In this document: positions 18,702 to 27,645 of the stretch, piece by piece
How positions within the stretch are numbered: position 1 is the stretch's first letter
Layout: each line of letters starts with the position of its first letter
Assembly: GCA_963930055.1 (NCBI GenBank)
Contig: CAWVKS010000008.1
Coordinates: 496,001-560,000, forward strand
Source: Pullichristensenella sp963930055
Lineage (GTDB): Bacteria > Bacillota > Clostridia > Christensenellales > Aristaeellaceae
Length of the DNA: 64,000 nucleotides
Reading direction: 5' to 3'
Made by a program: the position numbers and the translations under genes
The notes under the pieces: generated by a model
Seen by the model: the letters and a program-made list of their open reading frames with translations, nothing else
Told to the model about the DNA's origin: nothing
The model's database searches: none

Positions 18702-21700
18702 ATGATACTTGCGAGCAAAAAGACGGCCGGAAAGCGGGTACTGCCATTGCTGATGGCGATGGTGTTCCTGTTGCTCTCCCTGCCGGCAACGGCGTTTGCG
18801 GAGAGCCTGACGGCCGTCGTCGCCGTCGACCCGATGGCGGTGTACGCGGACAGCGGCCTTTCGCGGCAGGTCGGTACGCTTGGCCGGGGCGAGGTTGTCC
18901 TGGTCGAGAGCTACAGCGGCGGCGTCGCCTATTTCCGCTATCTGGAGACGGGCGGCAGCGGCTACGCGCGCACTGCCGACCTGCAGCTTGCGGACGATGC
19001 CGGCGAAGCCACGCGCATACAGATCAACGGCGCCTATTTCTACTGCGAGATGAGCACCTCCGCCCAGTACAGGCGGCTGCGCGCCGGCGCGACCGTCTAT
19101 GTCCTCAGCACGAGCGGCAGCTGGGCGCGCGTGGCCTGCGACGGCCTGGGCGGCTATATGCTTTTGAGCGACCTGAACGGCGAGGCCAAGCCTGAGCCAA
19201 CGCAGCAGGCGCCGCAGGACGCGCTTGCCGGCTTTTCCCGCGTGGACAAGTCCGCCACACTGCTTGCCGATGTGGTGACGGTCTATACCGAGCCGGACAC
19301 CGGCGCTTCCACCGTCGGCCGCCTGGCGCGCGGCACGCAGGTGCGCGTTACCTACATCAGCGAGGATTGGGCGTTCATCACCTGCGCCGGCCGCAGCGGT
19401 TTCGCGCAGCTTCGCTATCTCCTGCCCGGAGACAATGTGCAGGTCAAGGACATGGCCGCCGCCTCCAAGGGGCAGAACCCCGTCTATGAGACCGCCTCCG
19501 CCTCCGCCGCGCGCCTGACCACGCTGGCGACGGGCGAGGAAGTGACCGTCATTGCCCACAACGGCTCCTGGGCCTGTCTGCGCACGGAGGACAACGTCAC
19601 CGGCTACGCGCCCCTCTCCGGCCTTGAGCGCCTGTCGGGCAGCGTCATCGCCCCCACGGCCACGCCCGCGCCCTCCCAGGGCTTCGAGGATGCCGAGGGC
19701 GTTGTCACCGAAACGGTGCCGGCCCTCTCCATCCGCGATACATACGTCTACAAAAGCCCTTCCACCGCCTCGGAGAACCAGGGCCTTCTCCCCGCCGGCA
19801 AGCAGGTGACAGTGCTGATGCGCAACGCCAACTGGGCATACATCACCGCCGGCGGCAAATACGGCTTCTGCGACCTCTACGCGCTTGAGCCGCTGGAAAA
19901 CAGCGCCACGCAGGCGCCCGAGGTGGACCTGAGCGGCTACCGCAAGGTCAACATGACGGCCATGGTCGTCACCGGCACGTCCGTCTACGCGCAGGCCAGC
20001 ACCTCTTCCCAGTCGCTGGCGTCGCTGCAGGCCGGCACGCTGGTCAATGTGGTCGCCTACAACAGCGATTGGGCCTACATCTCCCGCTCCGACGGCAACG
20101 GCTTTGTGCCGCTGCGCGCCGTGTTGCCGGGCGACGATGGCGTGCTGCGCACCCGCAGCGGCATCGTCGTGCGCGATACCAGCGTCTATGAGACGGCGTC
20201 GGCCTCTTCCCGCGTGCTGGGCAATGTCTCGCGCGGCGATGTGCTCACCGTGCTCGCCTATAACACCACCTGGGCCTATGTGCGCGGCTCCAGCGGCGGC
20301 GAAGGCTACATGAGCCTTTCGGCCATCATCCCCTATGAGGGCGGCTCCACGGCTACGCCCGCGCCCTCCATCCCCGCTGACCAGAACATCCCCGTCACGG
20401 TGACGGTGGACAGGCTGGATATCTACGCCTCGCCCACCACGCAGAGCCAGTACCTCGGCTACGTCGCCTATGGCACGCAGTTGACCGTGCTCGGCCATGA
20501 CGGCACCTGGGCGCTCGTCACCGGCGACGGCAACCAGCACGGCTACTGCCTGCTTACCGGCCTGACCGCCGACGACCAGTTCGGCAGCGGCACGCCCGCC
20601 ACGGTCACGGTGGATTTCCTCACCGTCTATCGCTCCGCCTCGGTCAGCTCCGCCGTGCTCGGCACGATCAAGCGCGGCGACGAGGTGACGGTCGTCGACC
20701 ACAACGGCAACTGGGCCTATGTGCGCAGCCCAAGCGGCAACTACGGCTTCTGCCAGCTCTCCGGCCTTACGCCCACCTCGCAGGTGCAGCCCGAGCCGGA
20801 TGACGATACCGTGAAGTACGTGGCCACCGTCATCTACCCCAAGGCGCCCTTCTTCCAGAGCGCTTCGCAGGACAGCGCCTATGTCTCCATCTCCGCCGGC
20901 ACCGACGTCAACGTCTATAAGTACAACCCCAATTCCGGCTGGGGATATGTGGGCATCGGCAACCAGCGCGGCTATATGCTGCTCAAGCACCTGAGCAAGA
21001 CCGAGTATTCGACGCTCGCGGAAGGATCTTCCGGCACGGCTGTGCTGGTGCTCCAGCAGGAGCTGGAAAAGCGCGGCTACTTTGACGGCGTGCCGGGGGG
21101 CAACTTCAGCTCGCTGACCAGCTCCGCCGTGGCCCGCTTCCAGTCCGCCGTGGGCCTGAGCGCCACCGGCAGGGCTGACCAGATCACCCAGCGCATACTC
21201 TACGGCGGCTACGCGCCCGATTCGCCCATCCTGAGCGTCACGCTCACCAATGGCAGCACCGGCGATAACGTCTCCCGCCTGCAGACGCGCCTCTACTATA
21301 AGGGCTACCTGTCCAAGTCCTCCAGCGTGGACGGCGACTATGGCAGCACCACCGCCTCGGCCGTGAAGCTGTTCCAGACCGCCGCGGGCCTGAGCGCCAC
21401 CGGCACGGCCGATTCCAACACGCTGCGCGCGCTGTACAGCAACAACGCGCCCAAGAACCCCTCCACCGCGCCCGACGCGGGCGGCAGCGGCGGCGGTTCC
21501 TCCTCCGGCGGCGGCGATTCCACGCAGGACCACCTGCCGGATAACCCCACGCGCGCGGAGAAGATCGAGTACGTCATCTACGTGGCGCAGCAGCAGCTGG
21601 GCAAGCCCTATGTCTACGGCGCTTCCGGCACCAGCAAGTACGACTGCTCCGGCCTGACGCTCTACTGCTACAAGCAGGTCGGCGTGTCCTTGCCGCACTC

Positions 21701-21938
21701 GGCGCAGATGCAGGGTTACAACTGCGGCACGAAGATCGAGAGCCTTTCCAGCATGCAGCGCGGCGACATCGTCTGCATGAACACCGTGTCCGACAGCGAC
21801 CTGTCCGACCACGTCGGCATCTACCTGGGCAACAACAAGATGATCCACGCCTCCTCCGGCGCGGGCGAAGTCATCATCTCCGACCTGGGCAGAGGCTACT
21901 ACAACCGCGTGTTCTCCTGGGGACGCCGCGTGCTGTAA
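18702..21938 (+). CDS. Secreted multi-SH3 NlpC/P60 peptidoglycan endopeptidase
   Basis: The product is 1078 residues: signal peptide (1-33), a long array of bacterial SH3 domains (about ten, residues 35-770, each with a recurring pattern like SVYxxAS...LGxLxRGxxVTVLxxNxxWAYV...GYxxLSxL), two peptidoglycan-binding-1 domains (about 780-840 and 855-915), a Gly/Ser linker, and a C-terminal NlpC/P60 domain. The catalytic Cys is in YDCSGLTLYCY (about 981) and the His in SDHVGIYLG (about 1036). It should cut D-Glu-DAP or related stem-peptide bonds while bound to the wall. It stands alone behind an AT-rich upstream region and is followed by two strong hairpins. Confidence 0.93.
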   Translation: MILASKKTAGKRVLPLLMAMVFLLLSLPATAFAESLTAVVAVDPMAVYADSGLSRQVGTLGRGEVVLVESYSGGVAYFRYLETGGSGYARTADLQLADDAGEATRIQINGAYFYCEMSTSAQYRRLRAGATVYVLSTSGSWARVACDGLGGYMLLSDLNGEAKPEPTQQAPQDALAGFSRVDKSATLLADVVTVYTEPDTGASTVGRLARGTQVRVTYISEDWAFITCAGRSGFAQLRYLLPGDNVQVKDMAAASKGQNPVYETASASAARLTTLATGEEVTVIAHNGSWACLRTEDNVTGYAPLSGLERLSGSVIAPTATPAPSQGFEDAEGVVTETVPALSIRDTYVYKSPSTASENQGLLPAGKQVTVLMRNANWAYITAGGKYGFCDLYALEPLENSATQAPEVDLSGYRKVNMTAMVVTGTSVYAQASTSSQSLASLQAGTLVNVVAYNSDWAYISRSDGNGFVPLRAVLPGDDGVLRTRSGIVVRDTSVYETASASSRVLGNVSRGDVLTVLAYNTTWAYVRGSSGGEGYMSLSAIIPYEGGSTATPAPSIPADQNIPVTVTVDRLDIYASPTTQSQYLGYVAYGTQLTVLGHDGTWALVTGDGNQHGYCLLTGLTADDQFGSGTPATVTVDFLTVYRSASVSSAVLGTIKRGDEVTVVDHNGNWAYVRSPSGNYGFCQLSGLTPTSQVQPEPDDDTVKYVATVIYPKAPFFQSASQDSAYVSISAGTDVNVYKYNPNSGWGYVGIGNQRGYMLLKHLSKTEYSTLAEGSSGTAVLVLQQELEKRGYFDGVPGGNFSSLTSSAVARFQSAVGLSATGRADQITQRILYGGYAPDSPILSVTLTNGSTGDNVSRLQTRLYYKGYLSKSSSVDGDYGSTTASAVKLFQTAAGLSATGTADSNTLRALYSNNAPKNPSTAPDAGGSGGGSSSGGGDSTQDHLPDNPTRAEKIEYVIYVAQQQLGKPYVYGASGTSKYDCSGLTLYCYKQVGVSLPHSAQMQGYNCGTKIESLSSMQRGDIVCMNTVSDSDLSDHVGIYLGNNKMIHASSGAGEVIISDLGRGYYNRVFSWGRRVL

Positions 21939-21963
21939 GGCAGGGAAGCCCGCCACAGGCGCG

Positions 21964-22000
21964 CGGGCGGCCGCTTGCGCAAAGCGTAAGCGGCCGCCCG
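21964..22000 (+). terminator. Intrinsic terminator of the wall hydrolase gene
   Basis: A long GC stem, CGGGCGGCCGCTT with AAGCGGCCGCCCG around a short loop, lies 25 bases past the stop. Confidence 0.8.
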
Positions 22001-22022
22001 GAGCGTTTGCAAAGACCACGAA

Positions 22023-22064
22023 TGCAAAGACCGCCCTGATGAATGCGATCAGCGGCGGTCTTTG
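22023..22064. terminator. Second hairpin downstream of the wall hydrolase gene
   Basis: AAAGACCGCC ... GGCGGTCTTT forms a stem with a loop of about 20 bases, A-rich before and T-rich after, so it could stop transcription from either side. The following stretch to 22,288 contains no gene I can support. Confidence 0.65.
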
Positions 22065-22288
22065 CGTTCGGCGGGGGGAGGGGACTTGCGTGCCGCGCGG
22101 GAGCGCCCGAGCCTCCCTGCCGGCGGGCTTGCATCCGCGCAAGCCGCTTCAGAAGCAGGTTGCTTTTCCGGCTCGAGGGTCTTTCCGCGTCCTGCCGCCC
22201 TGCCCGCCTTGTGGATATACGCGGCGGCCGCCCTTTTCCACGCCGTCCGCCCATTCGTAAAGATTTGCGCAAATCTCGCTCGATACCC

Positions 22289-22317
22289 TTGCATTTATGG
22301 CCGATTTGATGTATAAT
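22289..22317 (+). promoter_or_regulatory. Promoter of tRNA-Thr
   Basis: TTGCAT (22289-22294), a 17-base spacer and TATAAT (22312-22317) place the start point a few bases before the tRNA. Confidence 0.75.
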
Positions 22318-22338
22318 ATTTCTCGTGCCGTAAAGCAT

Positions 22339-22442
<104 letters not shown>

Positions 22443-22585
22443 GTGGTTTTGGGGCGGATTTTGCGGGAATTGGCGCTCTGCGTTGCATTTGTCCGATCCC
22501 CTTGCGTCCAAATCCGGTTTTTGTCCAAAACCCTGTCCAAAATTCGCGTGCGCAGCGCCTGAAAAGCCCTGTGCCGCAGGCGATT

Positions 22586-23959
22586 TCAGACTTTGGCGCG
22601 TGTCCAGGATCCTGTCCAGTCACAGGCCAACCCATAAGCGCTTGCCACGGGAGTAGCGGTGTTCTGTGTTTCGTCTCTGCCCTTCACGTAATGCTTGAAG
22701 GTCATCGCCGCCGTGGTGTGCCCCGCCGCGCTCTGCACCTGCTTGACGTCCTTCGTGGCGTCATACAGGTCTGTGAGTACGGTCGTACGAAAGCGCCTTG
22801 GGGTGATCTTCTCGTCAAACCCTATCTCCTTCTGGATGCGTTCGCACATTCTCTGCATCATCGAATAGGACAGCGGCGCTTTTCCGCCAAGCACAAATTC
22901 CTCGGGCGCGCCAACTTCCAGATAGCGAACGACCTGCGGCGCGAGGTCTAAAAAGCGTTCGCTTTCCTCCGTCTTGGTCGCCTTGAACACCGGCTGATTC
23001 CTGTCGGGGTGCGTAACGGAATGGCGAACGTGTATCTTCAGCGCGTCAAGGTCAATATCCATCCAGCGCAACCCCAGCGTTTCCTCGGGCCGCAAGGGAT
23101 GCAGCGCTTGCAGCGCCAGAAACATCCTGTCCATCGGCTTTTTCAGCTTCTCAATGTTGGCGATCAAAAAGTGCATCTGCTCGACGGTGTACGGCTCTGT
23201 TGGCTTGCTGGCTCCGCCTGTAATGCGCAACCGGCGAGAGGCCAACGGATTTCTGGCGATGATGCTTTCTTCAACCGCCAAGTTGAAGATCATATTCAGG
23301 ACGTTCCTGCATTTCATCTTTGTCGCTTTCGCGCCGCCCATGCCGTTGAACAGCTTCTGCGCGTCCGCCGTTGTAATGTCCTCGACATTTCTGCCTTCAA
23401 ACGCCGGATAGAGGTAGCGCGTCAACTGGCGTTCATAGGTAATAGCCGTCGCCTGCGCCGTGTTTGACCCGGAAAACGTATCAAACCAGTATTGCGCATA
23501 CGCCCTGAACTCGTGCTTTTGCGGCGCTTCAGGCGCTTTCGCAGCCGTGCAGCCCAGCGCCATGGACGCCTTGAGTACATATTCCTCTTCGCTGTTGGCT
23601 CGGATGCGCACCTCCTTTCCGTCGATCCTCAACCTGCGGTCGATCTTGGGTTTTCCCATTTCCATGCCCTCCTGTAAGGGCATATACTGTTCTTCATCCA
23701 TGTTGCGACAAAGGAACCACATCCATTGTACACCACTGCGGAAGGCTTCGTCAAGCCGCTGGTTGCGTTCCCGCTGCCGATCCAGACGGCGTATCAAATC
23801 GCGCATGGCAAGCGCCCTGTTCTTCTTCCGCAAGCGGCCAATCTCCATCGACGCCACCTCATTGACCTTGGCAAGCAGTCCTTCCACGTCGCCCTGCGTA
23901 TAAACAGGAGCGGCAGGCTCGTCAATAAGTACCATTTCCAATGTATTTCCGCTCAACAT
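22586..23959 (-). CDS. Tyrosine recombinase/integrase of element A
   Basis: The product is 457 residues from the ATG at 23959, which follows GGAG at an eight-base gap; a longer open frame would use a TTG at 24070 inside the upstream gene. It has an Arm/SAM-like N-terminal core-binding region (YAQYWFDTFSGSNTAQATAITYERQLTRYLYPAFEG) and a catalytic domain with Arg in HPLRPEETLGLRW, the box-II segment TPRRFRTT (Arg replaces the usual His of HxxR) and GHTTAAMTFKHY with the nucleophile Tyr. It inserts the element at tRNA-Thr, as shown by its position 144 bases from attL. The N-terminal 150 residues are charged and unrecognised. Confidence 0.9.
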   Translation of the reverse strand: MLSGNTLEMVLIDEPAAPVYTQGDVEGLLAKVNEVASMEIGRLRKKNRALAMRDLIRRLDRQRERNQRLDEAFRSGVQWMWFLCRNMDEEQYMPLQEGMEMGKPKIDRRLRIDGKEVRIRANSEEEYVLKASMALGCTAAKAPEAPQKHEFRAYAQYWFDTFSGSNTAQATAITYERQLTRYLYPAFEGRNVEDITTADAQKLFNGMGGAKATKMKCRNVLNMIFNLAVEESIIARNPLASRRLRITGGASKPTEPYTVEQMHFLIANIEKLKKPMDRMFLALQALHPLRPEETLGLRWMDIDLDALKIHVRHSVTHPDRNQPVFKATKTEESERFLDLAPQVVRYLEVGAPEEFVLGGKAPLSYSMMQRMCERIQKEIGFDEKITPRRFRTTVLTDLYDATKDVKQVQSAAGHTTAAMTFKHYVKGRDETQNTATPVASAYGLACDWTGSWTRAKV

Positions 23960-24026
23960 ATCGTCATCTCCATTTATCCAGTACCATTCCCCGTCGTGGG
24001 GTATATTCCACGCATTTTGCTCAACT

Positions 24027-25247
24027 TTACGCACTTTCCGGCAACTCCAGACTGTCAGAAGTGATTTCAAGCCAGGCTTTTAGTATTTCCCGCATCCTTC
24101 GGCTGGGAATATATAGCTTGACAGGAATACTATTGCGGATCGCCGACCGCCAGATCCACTGGAGCATATTGGAGAGCGCGTACTGATCGTCATCTATGCA
24201 CCCACCATGGTCGGCAAACCATTGCTTGACCGATGGATCTGGGAACATATTGACCAGATAGGCAAGATACACGCTGTCGCCCCATTCGTTCGTTGCCCGC
24301 GCATTGCAGGGGCAAAATCTGTTCTTCCAGCGGGTCTTTATAGTCGGATCTTTATATGAGTTGCCCTTAAACAATGTCCAGAGAACTTTGCCGCTGTCCA
24401 CCTTCCAGATGTTCCGCAGTAAATTGTAGGTGTTGTCCATAAGCTTTTGCCATTCTGTGCCGCGTCTCTTCCACCAAGATGCGCTCAGCGCTGTTCTTTT
24501 ATTGCCGATTTCGTTGAGATGTCCTTCATAAATCTCGAACATATCAACTATGCGCTGTTTTCTTCTGGCAAGGGGCTGTTCGCCTGGCACGAGCGTTTCG
24601 CCCTCATCGATGTGGCACACTTTATATCCAAGGCCATTTACCAAGAGATACTGCTCCAGACAGGAGCCCTTGAACAGGAATGTCAGTATGTAGATTTCTC
24701 TAAACGCCTGAAAAATGCTGATGGGGAAAAGCCACAAGAGAGCGTTGCCCTTGTACTGAACGACGCACTTTGTTTTGATCTGACGCTTCAGTTCACGATG
24801 ATTCCCTTCATAATCGCCCGCCGTCCAAATGACCCGTTGCGTGCCCTCTTCTACACGAGTATACCTTTGCAAATCCTCCAGATCGAAACGCGAGGCGTTC
24901 AGCTTTTCCACTACATCGATTACTTCATCAAGGATCAGCGTATAACCCTGCTCCTGAATCAGTGTAAGGATACGCTCCGTGACAGGAACGCGCTTGAACA
25001 GTTCATGTGTGGTTGCGATGCACGCGCCTTCCTCAAGGAGTTTAAGAAAATCCGCCTGTTTCGTTCTGCCCGCGTTTTCTTCTGTCGGCTGTCTGAAATG
25101 AGGAGAGGCGCTCAAAATGCGATTGACTTCGTCGATAAATGGCGTGCAATAGATAAATCGCTGTTCTTTATGGCAATTCATATACTTGATTGCCCAGTTC
25201 GTCTTTCCAGTACCCATAATAGAATCCACTGCGTATATCTGCGTCAT
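24027..25247 (-). CDS. P-loop NTPase/helicase-like protein
   Basis: The product is 406 residues. Walker A is MGTGKT at residues 11-16 and a DEAD-like Walker B appears as LILDEVIDVVEKL (about 97-109). The TPFIDEVNRIL and ACIATTHELFKRV segments match helicase motifs Ia and Ib of superfamily-2-like proteins. The C-terminal half (WWKRRGTEWQKLMDNTYNLL, YLAYLVNMFPDPSVKQWFADHGGCIDDDQYALSNMLQWIWRSAIR) is similar in style to phage and plasmid origin-binding helicases, in which the C-terminus closes the replication or DNA-processing role. I infer a replication or maintenance helper for the element. It precedes integrase on the same strand. Base composition is lower in GC than the operon to its right. 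Confidence 0.65.
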   Translation of the reverse strand: MTQIYAVDSIMGTGKTNWAIKYMNCHKEQRFIYCTPFIDEVNRILSASPHFRQPTEENAGRTKQADFLKLLEEGACIATTHELFKRVPVTERILTLIQEQGYTLILDEVIDVVEKLNASRFDLEDLQRYTRVEEGTQRVIWTAGDYEGNHRELKRQIKTKCVVQYKGNALLWLFPISIFQAFREIYILTFLFKGSCLEQYLLVNGLGYKVCHIDEGETLVPGEQPLARRKQRIVDMFEIYEGHLNEIGNKRTALSASWWKRRGTEWQKLMDNTYNLLRNIWKVDSGKVLWTLFKGNSYKDPTIKTRWKNRFCPCNARATNEWGDSVYLAYLVNMFPDPSVKQWFADHGGCIDDDQYALSNMLQWIWRSAIRNSIPVKLYIPSRRMREILKAWLEITSDSLELPESA

Positions 25248-26196
25248 GTAACCTCCTGGATGTTTTTTCTCTCTAGGAAATCAAAATAAAGAGGGTGGAA
25301 GATTCCATCCCTTCGGACAGGGCTCAGCCAGGGCATTTGGCTAAGCTTTTTCACCGCGCGCCGCTTCGTATAGACCGGCTGCGCGATTTTCATTTTAGCA
25401 GGCGCATGTTATGCCTCAGTTCTCTTGGAATAGAGCGGGCAAAAAAGCCGCGCGGGCGCACCGCTGGCGTCCGCGTGACCATCCATACTCCGGCATATAA
25501 TCTCGGAGCAACCAACTGCGTAACAGTAGTTTCTTCTTTGCCTGTAAACAAGTTCTTTAATAGCCGCCTACCGCGAGCAGCGGTCGGTCTTCCATCTGTA
25601 TTGAAGAGTTGACCCATATTCGTATCATAGGATATGGGTCACGGTATTGCCACATGGCATAGTATCTGCCCATTCAAATGAGTGCCATGAGGCAATAGCC
25701 TTTCTACTGCCGTGAGGACCGACCACGTCGCCGTTGCAGTGCAGCGTTTCGCGGACGCTCTGGTTCCATCTCCTCGGCAGGATGGGGCTATATCGTTTTC
25801 AAGGTTCCTCGGACACGTCTGTCACCGTGTGGTTCACCATATCCCGATGCTTGCGATGCTGATGGTTGATGAATGGCTCTCGGATATGATCAGTGATGCG
25901 CTGTACGGGGCGAGGCGATAGGCTACATCAAGGGTCTTTATCTTGTTGGCGGCTCAGTCTGCCGCGCACATGGTTCCATAGAAAGCTTCCGTCCACTTGG
26001 AAAGCGTCCCTATCAACCCACAGTAATACAATACTGCGTGTTCGCAATAACTTCAACGAATTTGCCGTTTTCTTTCGGAAAAATTTGTGAAATTCCGCAC
26101 TTGTGACGATCTGGCCGCCAAAAAACGGCGCATCCCGGTCTTGTACCGTTGCGCCGTAAGAATAACCGCCAAAACAAACAAAAATCTATTTTTGCG
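25248..26196. other. Gene-poor stretch in element A
   Basis: About 950 bases between the P-loop gene and the HTH gene have no open frame with a plausible ribosome site and recognisable product. Short open frames on both strands do not look like proteins. It may hold decayed genes or an origin, but I see no iterons or clear motif. Confidence 0.4.
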
Positions 26197-26439
26197 CTAT
26201 TGGCCTCCATCTTCCTGCTGCCTGCCCTCGGCAACATCGTCCACATATTCGAGCAGGTCGCCGGGCTGGCAGTTCAGCATCCGGCAAATTTTATTCATGA
26301 CTGACCATGAGACCAACTGGCCTTCACGAATCTGCTGCATCGTGCGTTCGCCGATGATCTTTTCCGTCCTGATCCGATGCGTAGAGTATCCTGCTTTTTT
26401 CAGCGCCGGCAAAACGTCGATCTTGTATTGGATCGCCAT
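26197..26439 (-). CDS. Cro/CI-type helix-turn-helix regulator
   Basis: The product is 80 residues from the ATG at 26439, behind GGAGG. It forms a compact HTH like the YozG group: VLPALKKAGYSTHRIRTEKI, then RTMQQIREGQLVSWSVMNKICRMLNCQPGDLLEYV, with the typical ending in which the last helix is followed by CQPGDLLE. It is divergent from 26,706-26,984, with a palindrome between them that overlaps its own -35 element, so it probably represses itself and the divergent gene, as in phage or ICE lysogeny switches. Confidence 0.85.
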   Translation of the reverse strand: MAIQYKIDVLPALKKAGYSTHRIRTEKIIGERTMQQIREGQLVSWSVMNKICRMLNCQPGDLLEYVDDVAEGRQQEDGGQ

Positions 26440-26540
26440 AACCCTGCCTCCATTCCCTTTGATAGTCCAATAAAGCAACTTGCAGAAAATACGCATCCCA
26501 TGCCGCCCGAAAAAATGGAAACCACCCCCAAGCAAAAACT

Positions 26541-26569
26541 ATTATACAGCAAGTACTCACCCAACTCAA
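26541..26569 (-). promoter_or_regulatory. Promoter of the HTH gene
   Basis: On the minus strand, TTGAGT (26569-26564) and TATAAT (26546-26541) are 17 bases apart. Confidence 0.65.
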
Positions 26570-26595
26570 GTGTATAGTTGTGCAAACTATGCACT
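26569..26595. promoter_or_regulatory. Operator palindrome in the divergent switch region
   Basis: Arms AGTGTATAGTT (26569-26579) and AACTATGCACT (26585-26595) pair at 10 of 11 positions around GTGCA. The site touches the -35 of the leftward HTH promoter and lies about 25 bases before the rightward promoter, so it is the likely binding site of the HTH protein. Confidence 0.6.
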
Positions 26596-26619
26596 CATAT
26601 ATTGTGTATATTTCCGGTA

Positions 26620-26648
26620 TTGACTACACTTATATTGGGTGTTATATT
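26620..26648 (+). promoter_or_regulatory. Rightward promoter of the divergent switch
   Basis: TTGACT (26620-26625), a 17-base spacer and TATATT (26643-26648) precede the gene at 26706. Confidence 0.65.
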
Positions 26649-26705
26649 TGTCGTGTCGCAAGGGCATCACCCAAAAACAACGAACTGGAAAGGAAGGCAA
26701 CGAAC

Positions 26706-26984
26706 ATGTGCAATCAGTCGGAACTTATCTCGAAGGTGGAAGCGCTCAAGGAATGGCAGGCGCTCTTGGAAGAGGCGGAGACCATGGTGGAATCGCTGAA
26801 GGACTTCATCAAGGCGGAGATGCAGGCGCGTGGCGTTGAGGAAATGGAAGTGGCGACGCACATCTGCCGTTTTACCACCATTCTGCCAAATCGCTTTGAT
26901 ACGACTGCCTTCAAGCGTGTTCATGGCGACCTCTACAAGGCGTTCACAAAGCAGATCACTGCCCGCCGCTTCTCCGTCACCTGA
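26706..26984 (+). CDS. Small phage/plasmid-type protein of unknown function
   Basis: The product is 92 residues from the ATG at 26706 behind GGAAAGGAAGG. It has an N-terminal amphipathic helix rich in Glu and Lys (SKVEALKEWQALLEEAETMVESLKDFIKAEMQARG), then a short beta-rich end (EVATHICRFTTILPNRFDTTAFKRVHGDLYKAFTK). This helix-plus-barrel pattern is common in small early genes of gut Firmicutes phages and ICEs, but no function is known to me. Its promoter and the upstream operator suggest that it is the early gene of the element's switch. Confidence 0.7.
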   Translation: MCNQSELISKVEALKEWQALLEEAETMVESLKDFIKAEMQARGVEEMEVATHICRFTTILPNRFDTTAFKRVHGDLYKAFTKQITARRFSVT

Positions 26985-27122
26985 AACAAAATCCCCTTTA
27001 CAGGGGTGCCGCCCTGCAAGGGGCGCAATCGCCCAACAGCGCGAGGGCTGCGGCTTCATTATAGCCGTCGCTCTCCCTTCCGTTAAGAAGAAAACGACCG
27101 CCAGAAGGAAAGGGGTACAGCC

Positions 27123-27454
27123 ATGAGGCAGGCAACCAAGATGTCCAGATTGACCGGGATGCTCGAAAAAGCCTTCAGGCTGCTGAATGAGGCCAAGCCG
27201 GAAACACCCATCATCACCATGTTCCCCCCACGCCCATGCCCACTGCATCACCGCGAACGTCCGGAAAACAGCCAGCGGCGGAAAGCGAGAGATCAACATT
27301 GCCAGTGGAACGCTCGACCGGCCGATTAAAGAGATCGTTGCTTCGCTCCAACACGAAATGGTACACATATGGAACGACACCGTTCTGAACGTTCAGGATT
27401 GCAGCCGGGGTGGGCAGTATCACAACCGCCACTTCGCGCAGGAAGCCGTGATGT
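27123..27454 (+). pseudogene. Broken SprT-like metalloprotease gene
   Basis: Behind AAAGGGGTACAGCC an ATG at 27123 opens MSRLTGMLEKAFRLLNEAKPE..., then the frame shifts at the six-C run at 27224-27229. The second frame continues HAHAHCITANVRKTASGG..., KEIVASLQHEMVHIWNDTV with a zinc-protease HExxH (HEMVH), and RGGQYHNRHFAQEA. Together they match the N-terminal half of SprT-like proteins found on mobile elements. After about 27,454 the sequence changes to an integrase fragment, so the 3' half is lost. It is non-functional by frameshift and truncation. Confidence 0.7.
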
Positions 27455-27545
27455 TAAAAGCAACCTTGTGTTTCAGCTTCGTCTCCTTTGCGCCGTTGAT
27501 GCGGTTGAACACCTTCTGAACGTCGCTGAGGGTAACGTGTATCTT
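27455..27545 (-). pseudogene. Internal fragment of a second tyrosine integrase gene
   Basis: The minus strand translates to VTLSDVQKVFNRINGAKETKLKHKV, matching ITTADAQKLFNGMGGAKATKMKCRNV of the element A integrase (gene region about 23,300-23,400). The two DNA stretches share clear but imperfect identity, so this is a relic of another integrase, and a sign of recombination at this junction. Confidence 0.65.
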
Positions 27546-27586
27546 ATGCCAGGAGATTTACATTTGATCTCCGGCGGTGCATAAGC

Positions 27587-27617
27587 AAGGCCGGCAGGTG
27601 TTAATGCTGCCGGCCTT
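27587..27617 (-). terminator. Terminator of the TIR/SIR2 operon
   Basis: AAGGCCGGCAG / CTGCCGGCCTT with a nine-base loop lies 29 bases past the last stop of the operon (27,646). The T tract on the minus strand is short. Confidence 0.65.
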
Positions 27618-27645
27618 TGAAGGGTGTTGATGCGAGGTGCGGGGG

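Noticed and set aside
18621..22142. A 1173-codon open frame opposite the SH3-NlpC/P60 gene, and similar very long opposite-strand frames at 33,031-37,644, 13,390-15,486 and 5,899-7,743.
   Set aside because: These are GC-rich shadow frames without ribosome sites or protein-like domains; the plus- or minus-strand gene opposite each has clear family motifs.
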